Part shown: positions 10,840 through 18,648 of the stretch, one piece after another
Layout: the number at the start of each line of letters is the position of its first letter
How positions within the stretch are numbered: position 1 is the stretch's first letter
Assembly (NCBI GenBank): GCA_020056965.1
Contig: JAGVGT010000094.1
Location: 24,977 to 88,976, forward strand
Direction of reading: 5' to 3'
Length of the DNA: 64,000 nt
Source: Deltaproteobacteria bacterium
Lineage (GTDB): Bacteria > Desulfobacterota > Desulfobulbia > Desulfobulbales > JAGXFP01
Made by a program: the position numbers and the translations under genes
Notes under the pieces: generated by a model
Database searches by the model: none
The model's input: the letters and a program-made list of their open reading frames with translations, nothing else
Told to the model about the DNA's origin: nothing

Positions 10840-11246
10840 AAAAGGATCTCTATCATCACGAAACCTTCGACGATATCAATGTCACTCCCCTGCTGGATCT
10901 GGCCTGGTGTCTGCTGGTTGTATTTATTCTCGCCATTACCGCCGCAGTGCAGGGGATCAAGGTCAACCTGCCCAAGGCCAGCGCCAGTCCTGTCGTCCTG
11001 CAAAAGCCGAAGACCAAATCGATCACGCTGCATTCCAACGGGCAGATTTATCTGGATGCCTATCCCGTCAGCATGACCGAACTGGAGTCGATGCTCCGCA
11101 GTTACCGGGCCGCCGACCCCGATCTGCCGGTAATCATCAAGGGAGATGACCAGATTTACTATCGCAAGGTCATTGAAATTCTCGATCTGTTGCAAAGACT
11201 CGAGATCACCCAGCTCGGCCTAGTCACTCAGAAGGTCGTCAAGTAA
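10836..11246 (+). CDS. exbD: ExbD/TolR-type biopolymer transport protein
   Basis: 136 residues: short cytoplasmic N-terminus containing the typical D-I-N-V-T-P-L-L-D motif (residues about 9-17), one membrane helix at about 17-38 that includes the conserved Asp of the proton pathway, and a periplasmic C-terminal domain. Length and layout match ExbD/TolR. Its start codon overlaps the stop of the ExbB-like gene, so the two are translationally coupled and should form the ExbB-ExbD motor that drives the TonB-like protein encoded next. Confidence 0.92.
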   Translation: MKKDLYHHETFDDINVTPLLDLAWCLLVVFILAITAAVQGIKVNLPKASASPVVLQKPKTKSITLHSNGQIYLDAYPVSMTELESMLRSYRAADPDLPVIIKGDDQIYYRKVIEILDLLQRLEITQLGLVTQKVVK

Positions 11247-11336
11247 CGTTATTAACGAATTGCACATCAAGGGCCGGAAGTTATTCCAAAGCTGGGCAGT
11301 GCCCCGCTTCACTATTCAACAGCGATAACAAAATAA

Positions 11337-12034
11337 ATGTCAAAGCGGAAAAATTCCATTTACGTGATCTTCGGCGGAGTGGTTCTGGTGTTGTTACTCG
11401 GGGTCGGTCTGGTTATCAGTCTGCTGATGAGTGACGATACCGGTTCCAAAACGAGACGCATCAATGCGATCACCATGTTGAAGTCCACTCCGCCGCCCCC
11501 CCCCCTCCGCCCAAGATCGAGGATAAACCGCTTCCGCAGCCGGAAAAGACGACGGAAATCGTTGCTGACCAGAATCCCACGGAGGCCCGTGAGGATCAGC
11601 CAAACAATGACGATGCTCAGCCGCAGGGCGACACGCTTGGCCTTGACGCTGACGGCACGGCGGGTGGTGATTCCTTCGGCCTGGCGGCCCGTAAGGGTGG
11701 GCAGTCTATCCTTCTCGGCGGAGGTGGGGGTGGCAAGGCTTCGGCGATGAGCAAATACGCCTGGTATACACGGCGGGTCAAAGACGAAATGGAAAAAATC
11801 GTCAGAAAATACCTGGAGAAAAAGGGTGGTATCCCCAAGGGGCAATTTGAGGCAATTATCGCCGTGCAACTTGATGATCGTGGAGTGGTTACTAAATATT
11901 CGATCATCGAGCCCTCCGGAAATCCTGATTTTGACGCAGCGCTGAAAGAAACCCTGAGTGCAGCCGTCATGCAAGATCCGCCGCCGCCGGAGATGCCTCG
12001 GGTCATCAAATTGAAAATCCTTTCCCAGGGTTAA
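11337..12034 (+). CDS. TonB-family energy transducer, reading frame broken in a C10 tract
   Basis: Two overlapping frames together encode one TonB-like protein. The first (from ATG 11337) gives an N-terminal membrane anchor at residues 9-31 followed by STPPPPP. At the run of ten C (11496-11505) the sense frame shifts: the other frame continues with PPPKIEDKPLPQPEKTTE, an acidic Pro/Gln-rich linker, a glycine-rich stretch and a TonB C-terminal domain (YAWYTRRVKDEME to the stop at 12034). One extra C would restore about 232 continuous residues. Without it the first frame runs on to 11750 with an Arg-rich nonsense tail. TonB links the inner-membrane motor to outer-membrane receptors. Could be phase variation, slippage, a real mutation or a homopolymer sequencing error. 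Confidence 0.8.
11496..11505 (+). repeat. C10 homopolymer inside the tonB-like gene
   Basis: Ten consecutive C at the point where the TonB-like reading frame changes. Poly-C tracts of this length are classical slipped-strand mispairing sites, and also a common place for sequencing errors. The reading frames on either side are related by one missing base. Confidence 0.9.
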
Positions 12035-12062
12035 GTTAAACCAATAAGTGAGAATAACGACC

Positions 12063-13529
12063 ATGATGAAACTAAGCAGGAGATGGGCCGGTTGCGCCCT
12101 GTTAGCGACAATGATTGCCCACGGGCCTGGCCTGGCCAGCGCAGCGGAGGTGGGCAGCGTCGAGAGGCTTGTGGAGATGCTGTCGGCCAAGGGAATTATC
12201 ACAGCCGCCGAAGCCGATGATTTCAAAAAACAATACGGTACTCCGACCGTAAATGAAGCGGCTGGCGGCCTGAAGGATGCCCAAGTGGACGGCCTGGTCA
12301 TTGACGGTATTCTTGACAAACTGAAGGAAATCGATCGAACCAAGACCAAGCACTGGACCAATCGCCTCATTTTCAGCGGCGACATGCGTCTCCGCTACCA
12401 GGCTGATTATTTTGATAAAGGCAATCACCAGGGATTCGTCGACCCGAACGACCTTTCCGCCACCATTCCGCAGGAAACCAGGCATCGAGGCCGGTTCCGG
12501 GTAAGGCTGGCGGCCGAGGGCAAGGTGAACGACCAGTTTACCTCGATGGTAAAAATTTCGACCGGCAATGAAACCGACCCGGTTTCGACCAACGACACCC
12601 TTGGTGATTATCAGAATAAGGACAGCGTGGTCTTCGACCAAGCTTACATCCGCTGGATGCCGGATTACTTTCCGCTTTCCGTCTGGGGTGGCCGGATTCA
12701 GAACCCCTGGTTAAGCACTGACCTGGTCTGGGACACCGACTTGAACTTCGAGGGAGTCGCGGGCACATACTCTCCGCAAATCACTCAGAATCTGGACGGC
12801 TTCCTGACCCTGGGAGCTTTCCAGATCGATGAATTTGCTCGGACCCAGAAGGATAAATATCTTCTGGGGGCGCAACTGGGATTGGCGTCCAAGCTTGGCA
12901 ACGGTCTCCTCGGCAAGATCGCCGCGGCCTATTACGACTACAAGAACGTCACGGGCGAGGGGGTTGCCGCCAACTGCCAGTCCCAGACCTGCGAGTCGGA
13001 ACCGCAGTTCATGCAGAAAGGCAATACCCTGTTCTATCTCGACCCCGCCAATACCACCGTCGGGCTGGCGGCCAATTTCAAAGAGCTTAATATCACTGGA
13101 GAATTGGATGTTTCGGTTTTCAATCCGGTCCACGTCATACTCACCGGCGATTATGTGAAGAATATCGGCTACGACTCGGAAGATGTGGCTCGGCGGGTTT
13201 ATGGGAGTACGGTAAACAGTGCGGCCAGCGACAAGCAGGACCAGGGGTATCAGTTCGGTCTGAGCGTGGGATATCCGCAGGTCCGCGACTCCGGGCAGTG
13301 GAAAACCTACCTGTTTTATAAACATCTCGAAGCGGACGCGGTACTCGATGCCTTCACTGATTCCGACTTTCATCTAGGAGGCACACACTGCAAGGGCTGG
13401 ATCCTGGGCGGCGAATTGGGCCTGGGCAAAAACACCTGGCTGACCGGGCGCTGGCTGACTTCCGATGCGATAAGCGGTCCCCAGTTCAGTGTCGATACGC
13501 TCCAGATCGATTTGAATGTGAAATATTGA
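12063..13529 (+). CDS. Putative outer-membrane porin
   Basis: About 488 residues from the ATG at 12063, chosen over the GTG at 12048 because it begins directly with a positively charged n-region (MMKLSRRW) and a signal peptide ending near ASA-AEV. A short helical segment follows (VERLVEMLSAKGIIT, residues about 27-60), as in putative-porin families with an N-terminal coiled coil. The rest is alternating aromatic/polar beta-strand sequence, with an aromatic-rich C-terminal strand ending V-K-Y. It matches the Gram-negative Porin_5/putative porin type, in the outer membrane. It sits in the Ton operon, but no TonB box or plug domain is visible, so it is not a TonB-dependent receptor. Substrate unknown. 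Confidence 0.82.
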   Translation: MMKLSRRWAGCALLATMIAHGPGLASAAEVGSVERLVEMLSAKGIITAAEADDFKKQYGTPTVNEAAGGLKDAQVDGLVIDGILDKLKEIDRTKTKHWTNRLIFSGDMRLRYQADYFDKGNHQGFVDPNDLSATIPQETRHRGRFRVRLAAEGKVNDQFTSMVKISTGNETDPVSTNDTLGDYQNKDSVVFDQAYIRWMPDYFPLSVWGGRIQNPWLSTDLVWDTDLNFEGVAGTYSPQITQNLDGFLTLGAFQIDEFARTQKDKYLLGAQLGLASKLGNGLLGKIAAAYYDYKNVTGEGVAANCQSQTCESEPQFMQKGNTLFYLDPANTTVGLAANFKELNITGELDVSVFNPVHVILTGDYVKNIGYDSEDVARRVYGSTVNSAASDKQDQGYQFGLSVGYPQVRDSGQWKTYLFYKHLEADAVLDAFTDSDFHLGGTHCKGWILGGELGLGKNTWLTGRWLTSDAISGPQFSVDTLQIDLNVKY

Positions 13530-13539
13530 GGAGGAAAAA

Positions 13540-14238
13540 ATGAAAGGGGCGATGCCAAAAATATTAATTCTGCTTCTGCTGCTGACTCTTGGGGCCGCGG
13601 GGTGGGCTGGATACCGAATTCGCGTACTCAAGGTGGAAAATGCTGGCCTGCGAGAACAGAGCGTATCTTTGGAACGAAAGATGCGCCAGTCGGTGAGCAA
13701 ACTGGATGAGCAGAGAGCCGTGGCTGATCGGAACGGTAGCGCCAAGGCCAACCTGGATGGCGAGTTGCGGGTTGCCGAAGCCAGAATCCATGAGTTGACC
13801 AATAAATTGGCGGCGGATAAGGCCCGTTTGCAGGCAGAGGCCGATAAGCTCAGGTCCTCGGGAGAAACTGCCGCGACCAGCCATCGCCAGGAAATGGAAA
13901 AGTCCAAGGATGCTGTGGCCCAATGGTCTGCCAAATATGAAGAACTGCGCGCTGACAGCAGTACCAAGCTCCGGGAGCGCGATGAGAGGATTGCCTCCCT
14001 GACCGGTGAGAAACAGAAGCTTAATGCCAAACTGGAAACCGAAAAACACGAACATGAGTACTGCCGGCAGGCCAATGGTCGTTTTGCTGATCTGAGCAAG
14101 GAACTGCTGGAAAAGTTCGAAAAAAAGGGCGTCTTTGATACCCTCAAAAGGAAGGAACTATTTACCCAACTGAGCAAGGTCGAATTGGAGAAGCTGATCC
14201 AGGACTTCAAAGACAAAATCGATAATGGCACCCTTTAA
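13540..14238 (+). CDS. Membrane-anchored coiled-coil protein
   Basis: 232 residues with a strong GAGGAGG ribosome site. One N-terminal hydrophobic helix at about residues 6-24 acts as anchor or uncleaved signal. Residues about 30-185 are a continuous heptad-rich coiled coil with almost no proline, and the C-terminal 45 residues are charged helices. I recognise no family. It directly follows the porin gene and overlaps the next by 14 bases, so it belongs to the same transcript. A periplasmic spacer or scaffold role for the adhesin/Ton assembly is possible, but this is inference only. Confidence 0.7.
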   Translation: MKGAMPKILILLLLLTLGAAGWAGYRIRVLKVENAGLREQSVSLERKMRQSVSKLDEQRAVADRNGSAKANLDGELRVAEARIHELTNKLAADKARLQAEADKLRSSGETAATSHRQEMEKSKDAVAQWSAKYEELRADSSTKLRERDERIASLTGEKQKLNAKLETEKHEHEYCRQANGRFADLSKELLEKFEKKGVFDTLKRKELFTQLSKVELEKLIQDFKDKIDNGTL

Positions 14239-15064
14239 ACCAGTTCACAAGGGAAGAGCAGGCACTGTCTACCTGAATAAAATTCTGGAGTTGATACCAG
14301 GCCCGCCCCTATATCTTTGTGCAATAGTGCTGGTCACTGTGAACTTGGGGATCGTAGCCCAGCAAGAGCTGCAATATTCCCAACTCCAAGGACCGCTGGA
14401 GATGGCGCAGGCTGTGGATTGCCTGGAGGCCCCGGTATATTCGCAAAAGCAAACTCGGGTGACCGGCGAAATCACTGCCCAGGCAACACCTGGGGAAATA
14501 GTAAAATCCGAACGGCCGGTCGGCGCTCTGGATCCGGCGCCAAGTCTTTACGACGATATGACAGCAGAGTCGTCTTATCAATCATCCCGTCCGGTCGCTA
14601 CCGGAGCAATAGCCGACCGGCCGGGACGAGACGAAAATTACCCGGCACGTGCAGAAGGTGCTTCCTCTTGGGTCGAGACAAGTCCGTCGAGCGCCAAGGC
14701 AATCCACCGAGTCGGCAACACCGCATACGCCAGCAACAGGCAGGTGTCCTCCACTTACCGACAGGTTGGCCCAGCCGGACAGGCTTCGTTCCCAGCCATA
14801 TCCAGGTTTACAGGCTCCGGCGTCTTGCCGGAATCACATGAGCAGGCCATGATTATCCTGCTTGATAATAAGGTGAAGTTAGAGCGGGAGATTGAGCGAT
14901 TGCGGATCAGGGTGGCTAACGGCGAAGCGGACCATTATTACAATATGTGGATAAAAGTTAAAAATCCACTGTATGTCGTTCATGACAGTAAGCGGATCGA
15001 GATGTATCAACAAGAACTGAATGAAATTTTAGACAAAATAGCTGATATCGCTTCATACGGCTGA
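14225..15064 (+). CDS. Hypothetical membrane-anchored protein with C-terminal coiled coil
   Basis: 279 residues, not recognised. A hydrophobic segment at about residues 26-44 (PGPPLYLCAIVLVTVNLGIV) suggests a membrane anchor. Residues 60-195 are Ser/Thr/Pro/Ala-rich and probably disordered, and the last 80 residues are a charged helical region (VKLEREIERLRIRV). It overlaps the upstream coiled-coil gene by 14 bases, which supports translational coupling and a shared function. It appears to be the last gene of the adhesin/Ton operon. Confidence 0.6.
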   Translation: MAPFKPVHKGRAGTVYLNKILELIPGPPLYLCAIVLVTVNLGIVAQQELQYSQLQGPLEMAQAVDCLEAPVYSQKQTRVTGEITAQATPGEIVKSERPVGALDPAPSLYDDMTAESSYQSSRPVATGAIADRPGRDENYPARAEGASSWVETSPSSAKAIHRVGNTAYASNRQVSSTYRQVGPAGQASFPAISRFTGSGVLPESHEQAMIILLDNKVKLEREIERLRIRVANGEADHYYNMWIKVKNPLYVVHDSKRIEMYQQELNEILDKIADIASYG

Positions 15065-15189
15065 GGCTGGCAGCTTTCGCCCATCGATCAAGTGTTGTCC
15101 GTCCCGGCTGGATGTTGAACAAAACATTATTTCCCCATGCCGGGCAATATTTTTTCCAATTGTTTCGTGTAGCGAATGGGCGACCCTAT

Positions 15190-15447
15190 TTACAGGCGAT
15201 ATTTTTCTCTGCCCTTCCCGTCTAAATAATCCTGGCAATCCCTGCATAAAGTGGCAAAAGGCATGGTTCGCAAGGGATCAGGCTGAATTGTAATATGACA
15301 TTCAGAACAAAAGCCATATCCCCCCCCGGCGATTTTTTCAAGAGCATCGCCGACCTGCTTGATCGTCCTGCCGGGTAGCGATTCCATCTCAATTACATTC
15401 AGGTGATTGTGGTAATTATAGGTTTCTCGGCGGTTGTCGGTTTTCAT
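15190..15447 (-). CDS. DksA/TraR-family C4 zinc-finger protein
   Basis: 85 residues from the ATG preceded by AGGAGT; a longer in-frame reading to 15504 has no ribosome site. The C-terminal zinc finger has exact DksA spacing: C-S-E-C, 17 residues, C-R-D-C. A short helical N-terminal region precedes it and includes ALEKIAGGGYGFCSEC, as in DksA/TraR proteins. Much shorter than E. coli DksA (151 residues), so the long coiled-coil tip is reduced and it belongs to the TraR/YbiI-like small group. Probably acts on RNA polymerase (family knowledge). Transcribed toward the adhesin operon. Confidence 0.85.
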   Translation of the reverse strand: MKTDNRRETYNYHNHLNVIEMESLPGRTIKQVGDALEKIAGGGYGFCSECHITIQPDPLRTMPFATLCRDCQDYLDGKGREKYRL

Positions 15448-15589
15448 ACTGACTCCTATCTGTTTTAAGTTCTTGTTGCCCCTTGCGAAGCTAGTTCTGT
15501 TCATCTTATCCGGCCATGGTTATGGGTAAATTAGAAAATAATGAATAATTGATTAGAGCAGTAGGGCTGGGTTTGATAGACGCCGTTGC

Positions 15590-16226
15590 TCTAGAGCTTC
15601 TCAATCAAGTCGCTGGCGGAGTCGAGCCATTTCATAGGCACTATCCTGCGCCACGCGAGAGCCACGGTTTTAATCCGGATTATCTTGACCAGGGAATCGG
15701 GGCCGATCGTCGCCTTGGTGGCATCAATCGGATCGAGCAGATATTAGCCGATCGTCCAAATCTACCGCTTCACGCAATTTCTGCTGTTGATCGGGTAGGT
15801 TTCCAGCGCCTTGGCCAGCTGGATACCTCGCGCAGATAATGATTACGCTGATTTTCCGGCACCAGGGGCATGACCACCATCGAGACCGGCTTGCCGTCCG
15901 GCGCCCCGTAGTCGATGTCTATTAGACTCCCGCCTATCACACACATGAGATTTTCATCGTAGGACCCTCGGGCATGCGGCGTGGCCAGCCGTTGCCGATG
16001 GCGGAGCATGTCCGCCCGGAAACCCAGGCGCTTTAGTTGCGACAACTTTGTTTGGCCCATCCTCGTCCAGTCGCCGGGCCGCCGCTTCGCTCTTGAGCTC
16101 CAGCAGGTTGTTTCGAGTCTTGCCAAGGCCTTCTGGGCTGGGTTCATGCAAAGCTCCACACTGCCGTTCATGGTTGTCCAAGACCAAGGGAGGCTGAACC
16201 TCGGAGTTCTCTATAAATCTCGCCAA
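15590..16226 (-). pseudogene. Decayed gene region with P-type ATPase-like and PTS EIIA-like fragments
   Basis: No intact gene, but the minus strand carries recognisable protein pieces in shifting frames. Near 16226-16030 one frame reads LLELKSEAAARRLDEDGPNK, like the N-terminal domain of cation P-type ATPases. Near 16000-15800 another frame reads RLATPHARGSYDENL, IDYGAPDGKPVSMVV and PENQRNHYLREVS, which matches the His-site and following strands of the fructose/nitrogen-type PTS EIIA domain. A third frame at about 15740-15590 reads DATKATIGPDSLVKIIRIK up to a stop. At least two frameshifts are needed to join them, so I call it a degenerate mosaic. Identity of the parent genes is moderately sure. 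Confidence 0.5.
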
Positions 16227-16437
16227 TAGGCTTTTCCCATATCGTATACGCCCTGTCGCCTGATGAAGGTGATGGCTCCGGTCAAGATGGTGGCGATTTA
16301 GGTTAGCTGATTACTATGATACTACAGTTTTCCTATATAGAAACTGCTTGGTAGTGTCCATTACTTAAATAATCATAATGAGCATATAATTGTTTCTTAA
16401 TCTAATCCTAATGTATCAGGTGTTATATCAATAAAAA

Positions 16438-16467
16438 TTGACAGACAAGTGCAAAGCGGCCTAGGAT
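16438..16467 (+). promoter_or_regulatory. Predicted sigma70 promoter of the GAK locus
   Basis: TTGACA at 16438-16443 and TAGGAT at 16462-16467 with an 18-base spacer, in the AT-rich gap 16230-16527 and about 55 bases before the first GAK gene. The -35 box is perfect and the -10 box has four of six consensus bases. The rest of this gap shows no coding potential. Confidence 0.5.
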
Positions 16468-16527
16468 TGCTGCTTGTTTTGCACACTTTACCTAATGCAG
16501 ACTCAATATCAATGAAGGAGAAGTCAG

Positions 16528-17076
16528 ATGTCTTCACAAGAAAGAAAGACTGATTTGTACCTTTCCACCACCGATACCGCCAGCTTATTTAGAAACTTAG
16601 CGACCGCGATAGAAGGGGGTGACGAAAAACTTCTCAATGATCTCGGGATCAGCATCAAGGACAGCAAAAAGATCAAGCTGGAGATCAAGTGCGGGGAAGA
16701 GAAGCTTTCAGTAAAGGTCAAGGTCAAGAATAAAGCGGTCGAGGCTGAGGGCGGTGAAATGACGGAAGCTGGCGAAAATGTGCCCAAAAAACCCGGCTAT
16801 AAACCACTGAAAAAGAGAATGTCGGGTACCTTCAAAAGCATCAAAAAAAGCTTGTTGGCCGCGACCCCTCCCAGCTCCGAAGACCTGAACCTCTTCCTGG
16901 AAGATGCGGCGGAAATGGTCACCTATCCGGGATTCGGCAACAAATATTATCCGGCCTTTACCGAGGCCTGCCAATACTTTGAAAAGGCTGCCGCTGCAGG
17001 CAATCTGGAAGAGATGCTGATCGCCTTCAGTAAAATCGATGTCTGCCGATTGGCCTGTCACGACCGCTACAAATGA
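16528..17076 (+). CDS. GAK-system XXXCH-domain protein
   Basis: 182 residues with ribosome site GAAGGAGAAG. The N-terminal 75 residues are a small alpha/beta region with alternating Lys-rich strands (KIKLEIKCGEEKLSVKVKVK), then a Lys/Pro linker, then a C-terminal helical domain (residues about 115-182) that looks like a cytochrome c'-type bundle but ends in RLACHDRYK. The CH is kept while the first Cys of a heme CXXCH site is absent, hence the TIGRFAM name XXXCH. The family is defined by co-occurrence with the ATP-grasp, CofD-like and HprK-like proteins found downstream; its function is unknown to me. A role as the modified or carrier protein of the system is inference. Confidence 0.82.
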   Translation: MSSQERKTDLYLSTTDTASLFRNLATAIEGGDEKLLNDLGISIKDSKKIKLEIKCGEEKLSVKVKVKNKAVEAEGGEMTEAGENVPKKPGYKPLKKRMSGTFKSIKKSLLAATPPSSEDLNLFLEDAAEMVTYPGFGNKYYPAFTEACQYFEKAAAAGNLEEMLIAFSKIDVCRLACHDRYK

Positions 17077-17144
17077 ATGGCTCGTTGCGCAAACTAATCT
17101 ATTAAAATCACCGGTCGGAGTTCTCGCCCAGCCTTGGAATTTAA

Positions 17145-18308
17145 ATGAAATTGGTAATAAGTAAGCAAGTCGTCAAGTCTCTTCGGCATCGGGTTGAAGG
17201 ACAGGTCGCGGACGTCAGTCAAGAGGACGAGGAGAGATTTTTTAGAGTTATCTCGACCGACCTTGACGAAGAACAGCGCCGGCGGATTATCGCTCCCATC
17301 CGAACCTATCCCCGGGAGGAGAGTGTTCTGGCCGTGCACTGGCACCCAGAATTCGTGCCGCAGGAACTGATTGACCAACGACTGGACCTGCTCTATCCGA
17401 ACCGCAAAGAGGAACTGATCATTCCCACTCAGCACAATCAGTTGCTCACCCGCGGTTCCTTCTGCGGCGCCGAGGTGGATTGTTATTCCAAAGGCTTCAA
17501 ACGCAAGGTTCAGTTGCTGGTCCATTTCGACAAGAAGAACCTGAATCGAGCCGGCACCTTCGCCTCGGCCCTCGAACACACCTTTCAGTACAGGTCCTCA
17601 CAGCTTTTTGACCTCATTAATACTCTAACCAAGCCGGTCGAAGAACGGTTGGAGCGGGCCGCCCGGGAAACCGGTGCGGCGGCTGGGGTTATTGATCTGG
17701 TCCGGGGGGAGACCGGCAAGGTTGCTAGGCTTATTGATCTGCATTTCAGCAAAATTCCGAAGGAATCCATAAAAAACAAACTGCTCCGCGATTATCTTGA
17801 TACCCTCCGCGGGCACTTGGGAGATGACCTGGTAATCCGCGCCCAGCTTTTCCTGCGGGCCGTTAAACAGGAGGTCAAGGCCGGCTTCCCGCTTACCTAT
17901 TTTTACCGCACTTCGGAAATCATTGAGGAAGCCCGCGCCATCGGGGCCGGCATTGTCATACCTCATCCCGAGCAGTTCTGGCCGATCTTGCTGGCCGAAT
18001 ACGACGTTGATGGCTACGAGGTGTGGAACCCGCAATCCCTGGAATACACAGACTTTCTGATCTCGGTGGTGATCAATAAAAACAAACAGCCGGGAATTGC
18101 AAAACGTAAGCTGCTTATTTTCATGGGTGACGACACCCACATGGGGGAAAAGGCAAGGGGGCCTCTGTTGCAGGATGAGTTGAAGTCTTGCCGGGAAATA
18201 GGTCTGCAGCCACCCTGGGATGATCTATTGATCCGGAAGAAACTCGCCATCGCCGACATGGACCGGCACAAGGTTATTGCTGAATACCGGGACCGATTAC
18301 GAGGATGA
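17145..18308 (+). CDS. PHP-type metal-dependent phosphoesterase-like protein
   Basis: 387 residues. Metal-site motifs appear in the order expected for a PHP (polymerase and histidinol phosphatase) fold: H-W-H-P-E near residue 65, G-A-E-V-D-C near 109, I-P-H-P-E-Q near 271 and G-D-D-T-H-M-G near 328. PHP enzymes hydrolyse phosphoesters with two or three bound metals in the cytoplasm; I cannot name the substrate. No strong ribosome site precedes ATG 17145, so the start is less certain. It lies between the XXXCH gene and the first amphi-Trp gene on the same strand, which makes it a likely working part of the GAK pathway. Confidence 0.75.
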   Translation: MKLVISKQVVKSLRHRVEGQVADVSQEDEERFFRVISTDLDEEQRRRIIAPIRTYPREESVLAVHWHPEFVPQELIDQRLDLLYPNRKEELIIPTQHNQLLTRGSFCGAEVDCYSKGFKRKVQLLVHFDKKNLNRAGTFASALEHTFQYRSSQLFDLINTLTKPVEERLERAARETGAAAGVIDLVRGETGKVARLIDLHFSKIPKESIKNKLLRDYLDTLRGHLGDDLVIRAQLFLRAVKQEVKAGFPLTYFYRTSEIIEEARAIGAGIVIPHPEQFWPILLAEYDVDGYEVWNPQSLEYTDFLISVVINKNKQPGIAKRKLLIFMGDDTHMGEKARGPLLQDELKSCREIGLQPPWDDLLIRKKLAIADMDRHKVIAEYRDRLRG

Positions 18309-18365
18309 AGATGATTGCGGCAGAAGAATTTAGAGAACAATAGACATCTATAAAGGAGACCTGTC

Positions 18366-18635
18366 ATGGCTGAACAGAAATTCATTTTTGAATCCATCCA
18401 GGATTCGGAAACCATTAAGTCCTATCTGGAATCAATCATCACCGGCATTGCCAAGAAGAAAATCGTTCTGAGTACCGACGGCGAGGATATCACCCTGCAT
18501 CCAAACGGTCTCCTGAAGCTGACCGTCAAGGCCCGTAAGAAGGCCGACAAGAACCGGATCAGCATCAAAATGGCCTGGACCGACGAACGCGCCAGATTGG
18601 GCGACCACAACAAGACCATCGAAATTAACTCCTGA
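18366..18635 (+). CDS. Amphi-Trp domain protein (first copy)
   Basis: 89 residues after a strong AAAGGAGA site. Layout fits the amphi-Trp domain: an N-terminal helix (ETIKSYLESIITGIAKKKI), then strands that alternate hydrophobic and Lys residues, then ISIKMAWTDE holding the conserved Trp in an amphipathic strand. The N-terminal half of the XXXCH protein and the later gene at 23901 have a related layout. The domain is known as a companion of the GAK system. Its small size suggests a binding or carrier protein rather than an enzyme (inference). 13 bases separate it from the next gene. Confidence 0.82.
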   Translation: MAEQKFIFESIQDSETIKSYLESIITGIAKKKIVLSTDGEDITLHPNGLLKLTVKARKKADKNRISIKMAWTDERARLGDHNKTIEINS

Positions 18636-18648
18636 TCGCCATTTCCTC

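Noticed and set aside
11496..11505. Programmed -1 ribosomal frameshift in the TonB-like gene
   Set aside because: Possible in principle, but there is no typical slippery heptamer with a downstream stimulatory structure that I can show; a C-tract length change explains it more simply.
11337..11750. 137-residue Arg-rich protein as an independent gene
   Set aside because: After the C10 tract this frame is only the shifted TonB-like gene; the other frame continues the Pro-rich linker and TonB domain.
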